The notes beneath the pieces are model-generated. The model did no database searches, was not told the origin of the DNA, and saw only the letters and a list, made by a program, of their open reading frames with translations. Below are positions 57,606-64,000 of a stretch of 64,000 bases of DNA, one piece after another (position 1 is the stretch's first letter; the number at the start of each line of letters is the position of its first letter). The DNA lies in contig NZ_LYMK01000010.1 of the NCBI RefSeq assembly GCF_002157355.1, positions 102,449 to 166,448 on the forward strand. Direction: 5' to 3'. This DNA is from Variovorax sp. JS1663 (GTDB lineage: Bacteria; Pseudomonadota; Gammaproteobacteria; Burkholderiales; Burkholderiaceae_C). The position numbers and the translations under genes are program-made.

Positions 57606-59710
57606 AGCTCGGTGATCTTCTGTTCGTTCGTGGCGGTGTAGATGTCGATGACGCGGCAGTCGCCGCACATCTTGAGCCGCTCCAGCGCCTCGCCCTGGAA
57701 CATCGCGTGGCCGGCCAGCCGGCCGAGCATGGCCTCGATCGCCTTCTGCGTGCCGAAGGGCTTGCCGCAGCGGATGCAGCTCCACGGCCTGGCCTCGTTG
57801 AGCACGACCGGCAGGCTGCGCTCCGGCGCGACGAGCAGCCGCGGCACCAGCGTGATCGCGTCCTCCGGGCAGGTGCTGTCGCACAGGCCGCACTGCACGC
57901 AGTTCCGCTCGACGAAGCGCAGCTGCGGCGCGTTCGGGTTGTCCTGCAGCGCGCTGGCGGGGCAGGCGCTCACGCAGGCCAGGCACATCGTGCACTTGTC
58001 GCGGTCGACCTCGATCGCACCGAAGGGCGAGGCGGCCGGCAGCGGGATGGCCAGCGCCTCGTCGGCACGGCGCGCCGGCGCGGCATCGATCAGGTGGTCG
58101 AGCGCGAGCTCCAGCGTGCTGCGCTTCTCGGCACCGACGGCGAAGCGCGCCGGCGCCGCAGGCGTCTGCGCGCGCGCCTCGCGCAGCGCGGCCAGCGCGC
58201 CGTCGAGCGCGGCGGTCGTGCCCGCCTCGACCAGCGTCAAATGCGAGCCCGCGTAGCCCAACCCATTCAGCAGTGCCTGGGCGACCGCCATCTGCGCGCG
58301 CAGCGCCTCCAGGTAGGCGGGTGCTTCCTCGCCGGTCGCCAGCACGGCCACCTGCGAGGCGCCGAAGGCCAGCGCGCTCAGCCACAGGTCGATGCCCGTG
58401 CTGGCGGCATGCCAGAGCTCGATCGGGATCACCTGCGCCGGCACGCCCTGCGCACGGCCGAGGCGCGCCTCGCGGCCCAGTTGCTCGACCAGTGCCCGGC
58501 CCCCCTCCTGGCTGTACAGCAGCAGCACCCCGTCGCGTCCGCCCGCGGCGGCATAGGTGGCCAGCAGCGTGCGCAGCCGGGTGCCCTGGTCGGGCGCATG
58601 CGGATAGGCGTAGGCCATCGCGCCGGTCGGGCAGACGGTCGTGCAGGCGCCGCAGCCCACGCACAGGTGCGGCTCGACCACGACGCGCTGGCGCGCCAGG
58701 TCGCTGCTGATCGCATGGGCCGAGCAGACCTCGACGCAGGCATTGCACCCGACCTGCTCGTTGCGGCTGTGCGCGCAGAGCTTCTGCTTGTAGTCGAAGA
58801 ACTTCGGCTTCTCGAACTCGCCGACCAGCCCGCGCAGGCGCAGCAGGGCCGCGCTGGCCTGCGGGTCTGCGAGCCCACCGCGCACATGCAGGTAGCCCTG
58901 CGGCGGCGCATGCCAGTCGATCAGCGGCGCCTCGCCGAGGTCGAGCACCAGGTCGAAGACGGCCTCGTGCGGCTCGCCGAGGCGGTTGAAATCGATCGCG
59001 CCGGCCGCCGTGCACACGCGCTCGCAGTCGCGGTGCGCGCGGCACGTCGCGTTGTCGATCTGGTAGTCCAGGCCGATGGCCTGCTCGGGGCAGGCGGCCA
59101 GGCAGGCGTTGCAGCGGGTGCAGAGGTCGAGGTCGATCGCGTTGTCGCGTGTCCAGGCGAGCCGGAACTCGCCGAGCCAGCCGTGCAGCGCGTCGATGCG
59201 GCCAGCGATCACCGGCCAGCGCCGCTCCTGCGCACCGCCCGCCGTGCCCGGGCCGCGCGAAAAAAGGGTGATGTCCATCGCATCGGCCAGCAGCGCCGCG
59301 GCCTGCTCCGCCTGGTCGAGCGGGCCGACGATCAGCAGCCGCCCCTGGCTCGCATAGCTGACGGTGGCCACCGGCTCGGGTTCCGGCAGCCGTGCCTGCG
59401 CCAGCAGCGCGGCGATCTTCGGCATGGCGCGTGCGGCGTCGCGGCTCCAGCCACCGGTCTCGCGGATGTTGACGAAGCGGATCGGCGACTCGGCCTGCGG
59501 CGTTTGCTGCGCCAGCTCGCCGAACAGGCGCTTCTCCTGCGTGCAGGCCACCACCACCTCGTCGCCCGACTGGATGGCGCGCTGGAAGGCGGGCGCCTCG
59601 CGGCGGCACAGGGCCGAATGCAGGGGCAGGGTTTCAGCCAGCGCCGCGCCGAGGGTCTTCGGCGCCAGGGGCATCGTCTTGTTGCAGTCGCAGATCAGCG
59701 TGGTGGTCAT
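57602..59710 (-). CDS. Multi-cluster 4Fe-4S polyferredoxin-like protein of the FDH operon
   Basis: A 702-residue cytoplasmic protein packed with cysteine motifs: CTRCNACLAACPEQA, CRAHRDCERVC, CNACVEVCSAHA, CVGCGACTTVCPTGA, CTMCLACVSACPASA, CVQCGLCDSTCPEDA, and near the end SCIRCGKPFG and MCGDCR. The N-terminus MTTTLICDCNKTMPL is a redox-type motif too. Non-cluster regions between ~420 and 560 look like a flavodoxin/CoA-type fold. It always accompanies FDH3-type operons and is thought to serve assembly or electron supply; its exact task is unknown. The ATG at 59710 lies inside the end of the DUF3306 gene, a 77-base overlap. Confidence 0.88.
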   Translation of the reverse strand: MTTTLICDCNKTMPLAPKTLGAALAETLPLHSALCRREAPAFQRAIQSGDEVVVACTQEKRLFGELAQQTPQAESPIRFVNIRETGGWSRDAARAMPKIAALLAQARLPEPEPVATVSYASQGRLLIVGPLDQAEQAAALLADAMDITLFSRGPGTAGGAQERRWPVIAGRIDALHGWLGEFRLAWTRDNAIDLDLCTRCNACLAACPEQAIGLDYQIDNATCRAHRDCERVCTAAGAIDFNRLGEPHEAVFDLVLDLGEAPLIDWHAPPQGYLHVRGGLADPQASAALLRLRGLVGEFEKPKFFDYKQKLCAHSRNEQVGCNACVEVCSAHAISSDLARQRVVVEPHLCVGCGACTTVCPTGAMAYAYPHAPDQGTRLRTLLATYAAAGGRDGVLLLYSQEGGRALVEQLGREARLGRAQGVPAQVIPIELWHAASTGIDLWLSALAFGASQVAVLATGEEAPAYLEALRAQMAVAQALLNGLGYAGSHLTLVEAGTTAALDGALAALREARAQTPAAPARFAVGAEKRSTLELALDHLIDAAPARRADEALAIPLPAASPFGAIEVDRDKCTMCLACVSACPASALQDNPNAPQLRFVERNCVQCGLCDSTCPEDAITLVPRLLVAPERSLPVVLNEARPWSCIRCGKPFGTQKAIEAMLGRLAGHAMFQGEALERLKMCGDCRVIDIYTATNEQKITEL

Positions 59711-60233
59711 CGGCTTCTTGGCTGGCCGGCTGCGCATCGGGGGCAACCGGTTGGCTGGGAACGGGGTCCATGGAGTTCGACTGTGCCACGTCCGGGCCTG
59801 CATCGTTCTCAGGGTCTTTGTCGGGCTGCGCCTCGAACAACTTCATGAATTTCGCGCTGGCCATCTGGCGCAGCACGCTCTCGGGCACGGGGGTGGATTG
59901 CGAATAATCGTCGATGTAGGTGTCGAGGCCGTCCATCACGTTGAAACGCGGATCGGCGAAGAGCTTCTTGAGGGCAGCGTTCTTGACCTCCGGCGCGACG
60001 TCGCCGGCGAGGAAGGGCTTGAAGTCGGACTCGGGCGTGAGCGCCTCGGTGTCCACCAGCGTCAACGGCGCCGGCTTTTCTCCTTCCCCCTCCGGGGGAA
60101 GGCCGGGATGGGGGCTCGCGCCCTCCGCAACCGGCGCGGCAGCCGGAAGCACCTTCTCCGGCTCCTCCGGCACCTCCCCTTCCCTCACCTGCTGCTTGCG
60201 CCGCGACCAGCGCTCGAAGAAGCCCTCAGACAT
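59634..60233 (-). CDS. DUF3306 family protein
   Basis: A 199-residue protein. The conserved start MSEGFFERWSRRKQQVREGE and the segment SDFKPFLAGDVAPEVKNAALKKLFADPRFNVMDGLDTYIDDYSQ (helical) define DUF3306. A Pro/Ala/Glu-rich insert (~28-55) includes SPHPGLPPEGEGEK, which translates a repeat element (60082-60116). The C-terminal 25 residues overlap the polyferredoxin gene in another frame and are low-complexity, so the true functional end may be earlier. The role in formate dehydrogenase biogenesis is inferred from its constant operon position. Confidence 0.85.
   Translation of the reverse strand: MSEGFFERWSRRKQQVREGEVPEEPEKVLPAAAPVAEGASPHPGLPPEGEGEKPAPLTLVDTEALTPESDFKPFLAGDVAPEVKNAALKKLFADPRFNVMDGLDTYIDDYSQSTPVPESVLRQMASAKFMKLFEAQPDKDPENDAGPDVAQSNSMDPVPSQPVAPDAQPASQEADDHHADLRLQQDDAPGAEDPRRGAG
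60082..60116. repeat. REP-like GC-rich palindrome inside a coding region
   Basis: CCTTCCCCC, loop TCC, GGGGGAAGG forms a perfect 9-bp stem, followed by CCGGGATGGGGGC. This resembles the dispersed REP-type repeats of many beta-proteobacteria, which normally lie between genes. Here it is in frame within the DUF3306 gene and adds about 14 residues rich in Pro, Gly and Glu. Confidence 0.6.
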
Positions 60234-60813
60234 CGCCCGCTCCCCGTCCGCGCTTCTTCTCGGTCGACACGCTGGCCGCATTGCCGAAGCGGTCGACCAG
60301 CGACCTGAAGCTCTCGGGCCGCTTGCGGCGCCGCGGCTCGTCCACGTAGTGCCGGTCCACATAGGCGCGCAGCCAGTCTGCCACCTCCGGCGGCACCGGC
60401 ACCTGCTCGACGTTTTCCTGCGCATCGAGCCAGCGGCCGGCCTCGCTGTAGCTGAGGGTCACGACCACCGGCCGCGCGATCGGCTCGGCGGCGATGCCGG
60501 CCTCCTCCTCCATCCGCCACAGCACGAACCAGCCCGGCGCCGGCGTCTCTGCATTGAGGCGCAAGCCGTCGACGTCGTCTCGGAACAGCTCGACCCTGAA
60601 GCCCGGATGCAGCCAGCGCTGCACTTCCTCGTCCTCCTGCAGCAGCCGCGGTGCGCTGCCGAAGGCCGGCTCGTCGGGCACCACGTCCTCGAGCGCCCAG
60701 CGCCAGGGTTGCCAATGGCTCGAGGGGCCGTGCAGCCGCTCGCACCGCATCACGACCGCGACCTCGAGCGCGGGGCGGGCCGTGTCTTCATCCGTGGCGG
60801 AAGGCGGGTTCAT
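60226..60813 (-). CDS. DUF3305 family protein
   Basis: A 195-residue protein. The DUF3305 core starts at EVAVVMRCERLHGPSSHWQPWRWALEDVVPD and continues through WLHPGFRVELFRDDVDGLRLNAETPAPGWFVLWRM to WLRAYVDRHYVDEPRRRKR. No catalytic motif is evident. Its end overlaps the DUF3306 start by 8 bases. As the first gene of the 10-kb operon it marks the main promoter region (60814-60887), where nothing clear was recognised. The function is unknown beyond the association with FDH3-type formate dehydrogenases. Confidence 0.87.
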   Translation of the reverse strand: MNPPSATDEDTARPALEVAVVMRCERLHGPSSHWQPWRWALEDVVPDEPAFGSAPRLLQEDEEVQRWLHPGFRVELFRDDVDGLRLNAETPAPGWFVLWRMEEEAGIAAEPIARPVVVTLSYSEAGRWLDAQENVEQVPVPPEVADWLRAYVDRHYVDEPRRRKRPESFRSLVDRFGNAASVSTEKKRGRGAGDV

Positions 60814-60887
60814 GCGGCCGACGATAGCCGATGCCGCACGTGGACATGCCAGCGCGGCCATTGGCGCGACATGGCGCCCGCGCGCGC

Positions 60888-61289
60888 TCAGGGAAGGAGA
60901 GACAGGGCCCGGACGGGCGCCCGCCGCGCGGCGGCGGCGTGCTCCAGCTCGCCCGTCATGGTCACCAGGCTCAGCGCCTCGGTCGCCGGCAGCATCTCGC
61001 TGCTGTAGAGAAAGCGCAACTGGCAATCGCCGAGCGTGATCGCGTCCCCGTTGGCCAGCGGCCGGCTGCCAACCACCCGCTCGCGGTTGACGTAACTACC
61101 GTTGCGGCTGCCCAGATCGCTCAGCAGGTAGCGGTCGCCCGACCACTGGATCAGCGCGTGCTGCCGGCTCACCTTGTCGCTGTCGATGCACACACGGTTG
61201 CCCACGGCACGGCCGATGGTGGTGGAGGGACCTGCGATGTTGATCTGCCGCACGCTGCTGTTCCGGGCCAGGACGATGAGTCGGGGCAT
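60888..61289 (-). CDS. FHA-domain protein
   Basis: A 133-residue protein with a single forkhead-associated domain (~1-95). The phosphothreonine-binding positions are TIGRAVGNRVCI (Arg), VSRQHALIQW (Ser/His) and SDLGSRNGSYVN (Asn). A short Ala/Arg-rich tail follows, with no membrane helix. FHA domains bind phosphothreonine on partner proteins, but no Ser/Thr kinase gene is nearby. It lies between the two formate dehydrogenase loci on the same strand; no functional link is demonstrated. Confidence 0.9.
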   Translation of the reverse strand: MPRLIVLARNSSVRQINIAGPSTTIGRAVGNRVCIDSDKVSRQHALIQWSGDRYLLSDLGSRNGSYVNRERVVGSRPLANGDAITLGDCQLRFLYSSEMLPATEALSLVTMTGELEHAAAARRAPVRALSLLP

Positions 61290-61461
61290 TCCTTGCTTTC
61301 CTGCTATTCATTGAACTGTCATGAAGCTTAGGGGCGAAGCGCCCCCCGGAAGCCCGAAAACAGAAGGCCTAAATGCGCCCTGTTCGGTGCCCGTTCATCC
61401 CCCGTGTGGAAATTCGCACGATCCCCGCCAGAAGCGCCACCAGCACCGCGGCCGCCAGCCC

Positions 61462-64000
61462 TCAATGCGCCGTCGTGGCCGCGACCGCCCCCGTCCCGTA
61501 ACCTGCCGCCGCCACCGGCGTACCGCCGCGCAGCACCTGCACCGCGCAGTACTTGAACTCGGGAATCTTGCCGAACGGGTCCAGGGCCGCGTTGGTCATC
61601 AGGTTGGCCGCGGCCTCGTAGTAGGCGAAGGGCACGAAGACCGCGCCGGCCGGCGTGCCGTCGTCGCGCCGCACGTGGATCGCCACCCCGCCGCGGCGCG
61701 AGCGCAGGGTGATCACGTCGCCGGCCTGCAGGCCCAGCGTGTCGAGGTCGCCCTGGTTCATCGAGGCGGTGGCCATCGGCTCGAGCGCATCGAGCACCGT
61801 CGCGCGGCGCGTCATGCTGCCGGTGTGCCAGTGCTCGAGCTGCCGGCCGGTGATCAGCACGAAGGGGTACTGCGCATCGGGCCGCTCGTCGGCCGGAATG
61901 ATGTCGGCCGGCACCAGCTTCACTCGGCCGTCCGCGGTCGGGAAGTCGTCGATGAACACGGTGGGCTGGCCCGGGTCGTCCGCGCTCAGGCAGGGGTAGG
62001 TCACGCTGGACTCGCGCTGCAGGCGCTCCCAGCTGATGCCGCTGATGACTGCGTGCATGGCCTGGCGCATCTCTTCGTAGACCGCGGCCACGCCGGACTC
62101 CTCGCCTTCGTAGTTCCAGGACAAGCCCATCCTTTGGGCTATCTGCTGAATGATCCAGAGGTCGGGCTTCGCCTCGCCCGGCGGATCCAGCGCCCGCTTG
62201 CCCAGCTGCACCATGCGGTCCGTGTTGCTCACCGTGCCGGTCTTCTCGGGCCAGGCGCTGGCGGGCAGCACCACGTCGGCCAGCCAGGCGGTCTCGGTCA
62301 TGAAGATGTCCTGCACCACCAGGTGCTCCAGGCTGGCGAGCGCATGGCGCGCGTGGTTCAGGTCCGGGTCGCTCATCGCCGGGTTCTCGCCCATGATGTA
62401 CATGCCGCGGATCTTGTGCGGATCGCTGTCGGGCGCGAGCGCCTTGTGCATGATCTCGACCACCGTGTAGCCGGGCTTCGCATCGAGCGGCATGCCCCAG
62501 AAGTTCTCGAACCACGCATGCGCGCCGGCGTTGTCCACGCGCTGGTAGTTGGGGAACATCATCGGGATCAGCCCCGCGTCGCTGGCACCCTGCACGTTGT
62601 TCTGGCCGCGCAGCGGATGCAGCCCGGAGCCGGGCTTGCCGATCTGGCCGGTGACGGTGACCAGCGCGATCAGGCAGCGGGCGTTGTCCGTGCCGTGCAC
62701 GTGCTGGCTGATGCCCATGCCCCACAGCACCATCGCGCCCTTGGCGGTGGCGAAGGCGCGGGCGACCTCGCGCAGCGTCGCGGCCGGGATGCCGCAGATC
62801 GGCGCCATCGCCTCGGGGCTGTAGCCCTTGACGTTCTCGCGCAGGGCCTCGAAGTTGCTCGCGCGATCGCGCACGAAGGCCTCGTCGACCAGGCCCTCGT
62901 CGATCACCGCGTGGATCAGCGCGTTGAGCATGGCCACGTCGGTGTCGGCCTTGAACTGCAGCGTGCGCCAGGCGTGCTTGCCGATGTCGGTGACGCGCGG
63001 GTCGGCCAGCACGATCTTCGCGCCGCGCCTGGCCGCGTTCTTCATCCAGGTGGCGGCCACCGGGTGGTTGGCGGTGGGGTTGGAGCCGATCACGAAGATC
63101 AGGTCCGCATGCTCCACGTCGTTGACCTGGTTGCTCACCGCGCCGGAGCCCACGCCCTCGAGCAGCGCCGCCACGCTGGAGGCATGGCACAGCCGCGTGC
63201 AGTGGTCGACGTTGTTGCTGCGAAAGCCGGTGCGCACCAGCTTCTGGAACAGGTAGGCCTCCTCGTTGCTGCCCTTGGCCGAACCGAAGCCGGCCAGGGC
63301 CTTGTTGCCGTGCGTGTCACGCAGGTCCTTGAGCTTGCCAGCCGCGAGCGCGAGCGCTTCATCCCAGGTGGCCTCGCGGAAGGCGCCGTGCCAGTCGCCG
63401 GGGCGCGGCGCGTCGCTGAAGTCCTTGGGCACGCCGGGCTTGCGGATCAGCGGCACGGTCAGGCGCTGCGGGTGGTGCGCATAGTCGAAGCCGAAGCGGC
63501 CCTTGACGCACAGGCGTCCGTGGTTGGCCGGGCCGTCGCGGCCGTCGACGCTGACGATCTTCTCGTCCTTGACGTTGTAGGTGATCAGGCAGCCCACGCC
63601 GCAGAAGGGGCAGACCGAGTCGATCTTCCGGTCGACCTGCTGCGAGCCGATGCGCGTCTTCGGCATCAGCGCGCCGGTCGGGCAGGCCTGCACGCATTCG
63701 CCGCAGGCCACGCAGGTGCTGTCGCCCATCGGGTCGTCGAGGTCGAAGACGATCTTCGAGTCGGCGCCGCGCATCGCGTAGCCGATCACGTCGTTGACCT
63801 GTTCCTCGCGGCAGGCGCGCACGCAGCGGTTGCACTGGATGCAGGCGTCGAGGTTGACGGCCATGGCCGGGTGGGAGACGTCGGGTCGGGGCTGCTTGCG
63901 GTGCAGGGCTTTCAGGGCGGGGCGAACCTGGACGTCGAGGCGCTCGGCCCACTGGCTGAGCTCGCCGTGCTGGCCGACCGCCGTGCCCCCACCCCAACCC
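61462..64000 (-). CDS. fdsA: NAD-dependent formate dehydrogenase alpha subunit, partial (runs off right edge)
   Basis: About 845 residues are in the window, continuing open past position 64000; the ATG at 63864 lies inside the protein (TSHPAMAVNLD-type context) and is not the start. Two ferredoxin motifs, CIQCNRCVRACREEQ and CVACGECVQACPTGA, come first. The molybdoenzyme part follows with CPFCGVGC ... LCVKG and the metal-ligand Cys-His in TRLCHASSVA, so it is a cysteine enzyme. No Tat signal is expected: it is the cytoplasmic FdsABG type that reduces NAD. The usual fdsC and fdsD genes do not follow; an FHA gene does. Confidence 0.93.
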   Translation of the reverse strand, partial: GWGGGTAVGQHGELSQWAERLDVQVRPALKALHRKQPRPDVSHPAMAVNLDACIQCNRCVRACREEQVNDVIGYAMRGADSKIVFDLDDPMGDSTCVACGECVQACPTGALMPKTRIGSQQVDRKIDSVCPFCGVGCLITYNVKDEKIVSVDGRDGPANHGRLCVKGRFGFDYAHHPQRLTVPLIRKPGVPKDFSDAPRPGDWHGAFREATWDEALALAAGKLKDLRDTHGNKALAGFGSAKGSNEEAYLFQKLVRTGFRSNNVDHCTRLCHASSVAALLEGVGSGAVSNQVNDVEHADLIFVIGSNPTANHPVAATWMKNAARRGAKIVLADPRVTDIGKHAWRTLQFKADTDVAMLNALIHAVIDEGLVDEAFVRDRASNFEALRENVKGYSPEAMAPICGIPAATLREVARAFATAKGAMVLWGMGISQHVHGTDNARCLIALVTVTGQIGKPGSGLHPLRGQNNVQGASDAGLIPMMFPNYQRVDNAGAHAWFENFWGMPLDAKPGYTVVEIMHKALAPDSDPHKIRGMYIMGENPAMSDPDLNHARHALASLEHLVVQDIFMTETAWLADVVLPASAWPEKTGTVSNTDRMVQLGKRALDPPGEAKPDLWIIQQIAQRMGLSWNYEGEESGVAAVYEEMRQAMHAVISGISWERLQRESSVTYPCLSADDPGQPTVFIDDFPTADGRVKLVPADIIPADERPDAQYPFVLITGRQLEHWHTGSMTRRATVLDALEPMATASMNQGDLDTLGLQAGDVITLRSRRGGVAIHVRRDDGTPAGAVFVPFAYYEAAANLMTNAALDPFGKIPEFKYCAVQVLRGGTPVAAAGYGTGAVAATTAH

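Noticed and set aside
53466..57641. A 1391-codon open frame on the + strand
   Set aside because: Antisense to the formate dehydrogenase alpha, beta and chaperone genes; Val/His/Leu-rich shadow translation with no motifs, while the minus-strand frames carry complete cysteine and Tat motifs.
57707..59848. A 713-codon open frame on the + strand
   Set aside because: Antisense to the polyferredoxin gene; no ribosome site or recognisable domain.
61328..61350. GC-rich hairpin downstream of fdsA (GGGGC GAAG CGCCCC)
   Set aside because: No T run follows on the minus strand, so it was not called a terminator.
63359..63997. A 212-codon minus-strand frame at the right edge
   Set aside because: Out-of-frame shadow of fdsA, whose own frame stays open to the window end and carries the ferredoxin motifs.

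Overview
The window is about 64 kb of GC-rich chromosomal DNA. It looks like a Burkholderiales member of the Comamonadaceae, close to Variovorax. The supporting gene set is a 180-kDa-type NAD-glutamate dehydrogenase, a CYP102-type P450-reductase fusion, an FDH3-type formate dehydrogenase operon with DUF3305/DUF3306 genes, a TrpS with the C-terminal extension I associate with this order, and a rubrerythrin/heterodisulfide-reductase-like/DUF3501 cluster. Genes are tightly packed, often with ATGA or GTGA overlaps. There is no rRNA, CRISPR array or intact prophage.

Layout. 1-8.4 kb: two esterase/lipase genes, polyphosphate kinase 2, a truncated PiT phosphate transporter, a CorA-like transporter, then a run on the + strand (PHP phosphatase, DMT transporter, YciO-like protein, site-2 protease, trpS). 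8.4-13.5 kb: two two-component systems, one convergent pair sharing a terminator and one overlapping regulator/kinase pair. 13.5-20.9 kb: PhoD-like phosphatase, giant NAD-GDH, CBS-domain protein and a degenerate SDR. 20.9-28 kb: a Pro/Tyr-rich exported protein, a gene-poor stretch, tRNA-Ser(CGA) directly behind serS, then dehydratase/ispH/FKBP, radC, an Smr protein and a truncated haemoglobin. 28-32.2 kb: a complete polar amino-acid-type ABC importer ending in a 2-oxoglutarate oxygenase. 32.3-34.8 kb: rubrerythrin, an Fe-S protein and DUF3501.

34.8-47.6 kb is the accessory part. It holds a tyrosine-recombinase relic, a Tat-signal amidohydrolase, a BM3-like P450 preceded by a tiny coupled leader ORF, the reverse transsulfuration pair (CBS and cystathionine gamma-lyase-type enzyme), an IS21-family end with a 20-codon istA stub, and a Sec-exported Rhs protein. 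The Rhs tail has a clan-CD-protease-like His/Cys motif and is followed at once by a putative membrane-anchored immunity gene.

47.7-64 kb: an FtsX-type permease, then (reading leftward from 60.8 kb) a formate dehydrogenase operon. Its order is DUF3305, DUF3306, polyferredoxin, TorD-like chaperone, small Tat protein, alpha, beta, small lipoprotein, gamma, small periplasmic protein, fdhD. A candidate internal promoter with an overlapping 20-bp palindrome sits before the structural genes. An FHA protein separates it from a second formate dehydrogenase, a soluble FdsA-type alpha subunit cut by the right edge. The strain therefore seems equipped for both membrane-bound (quinone-linked) and cytoplasmic formate oxidation.
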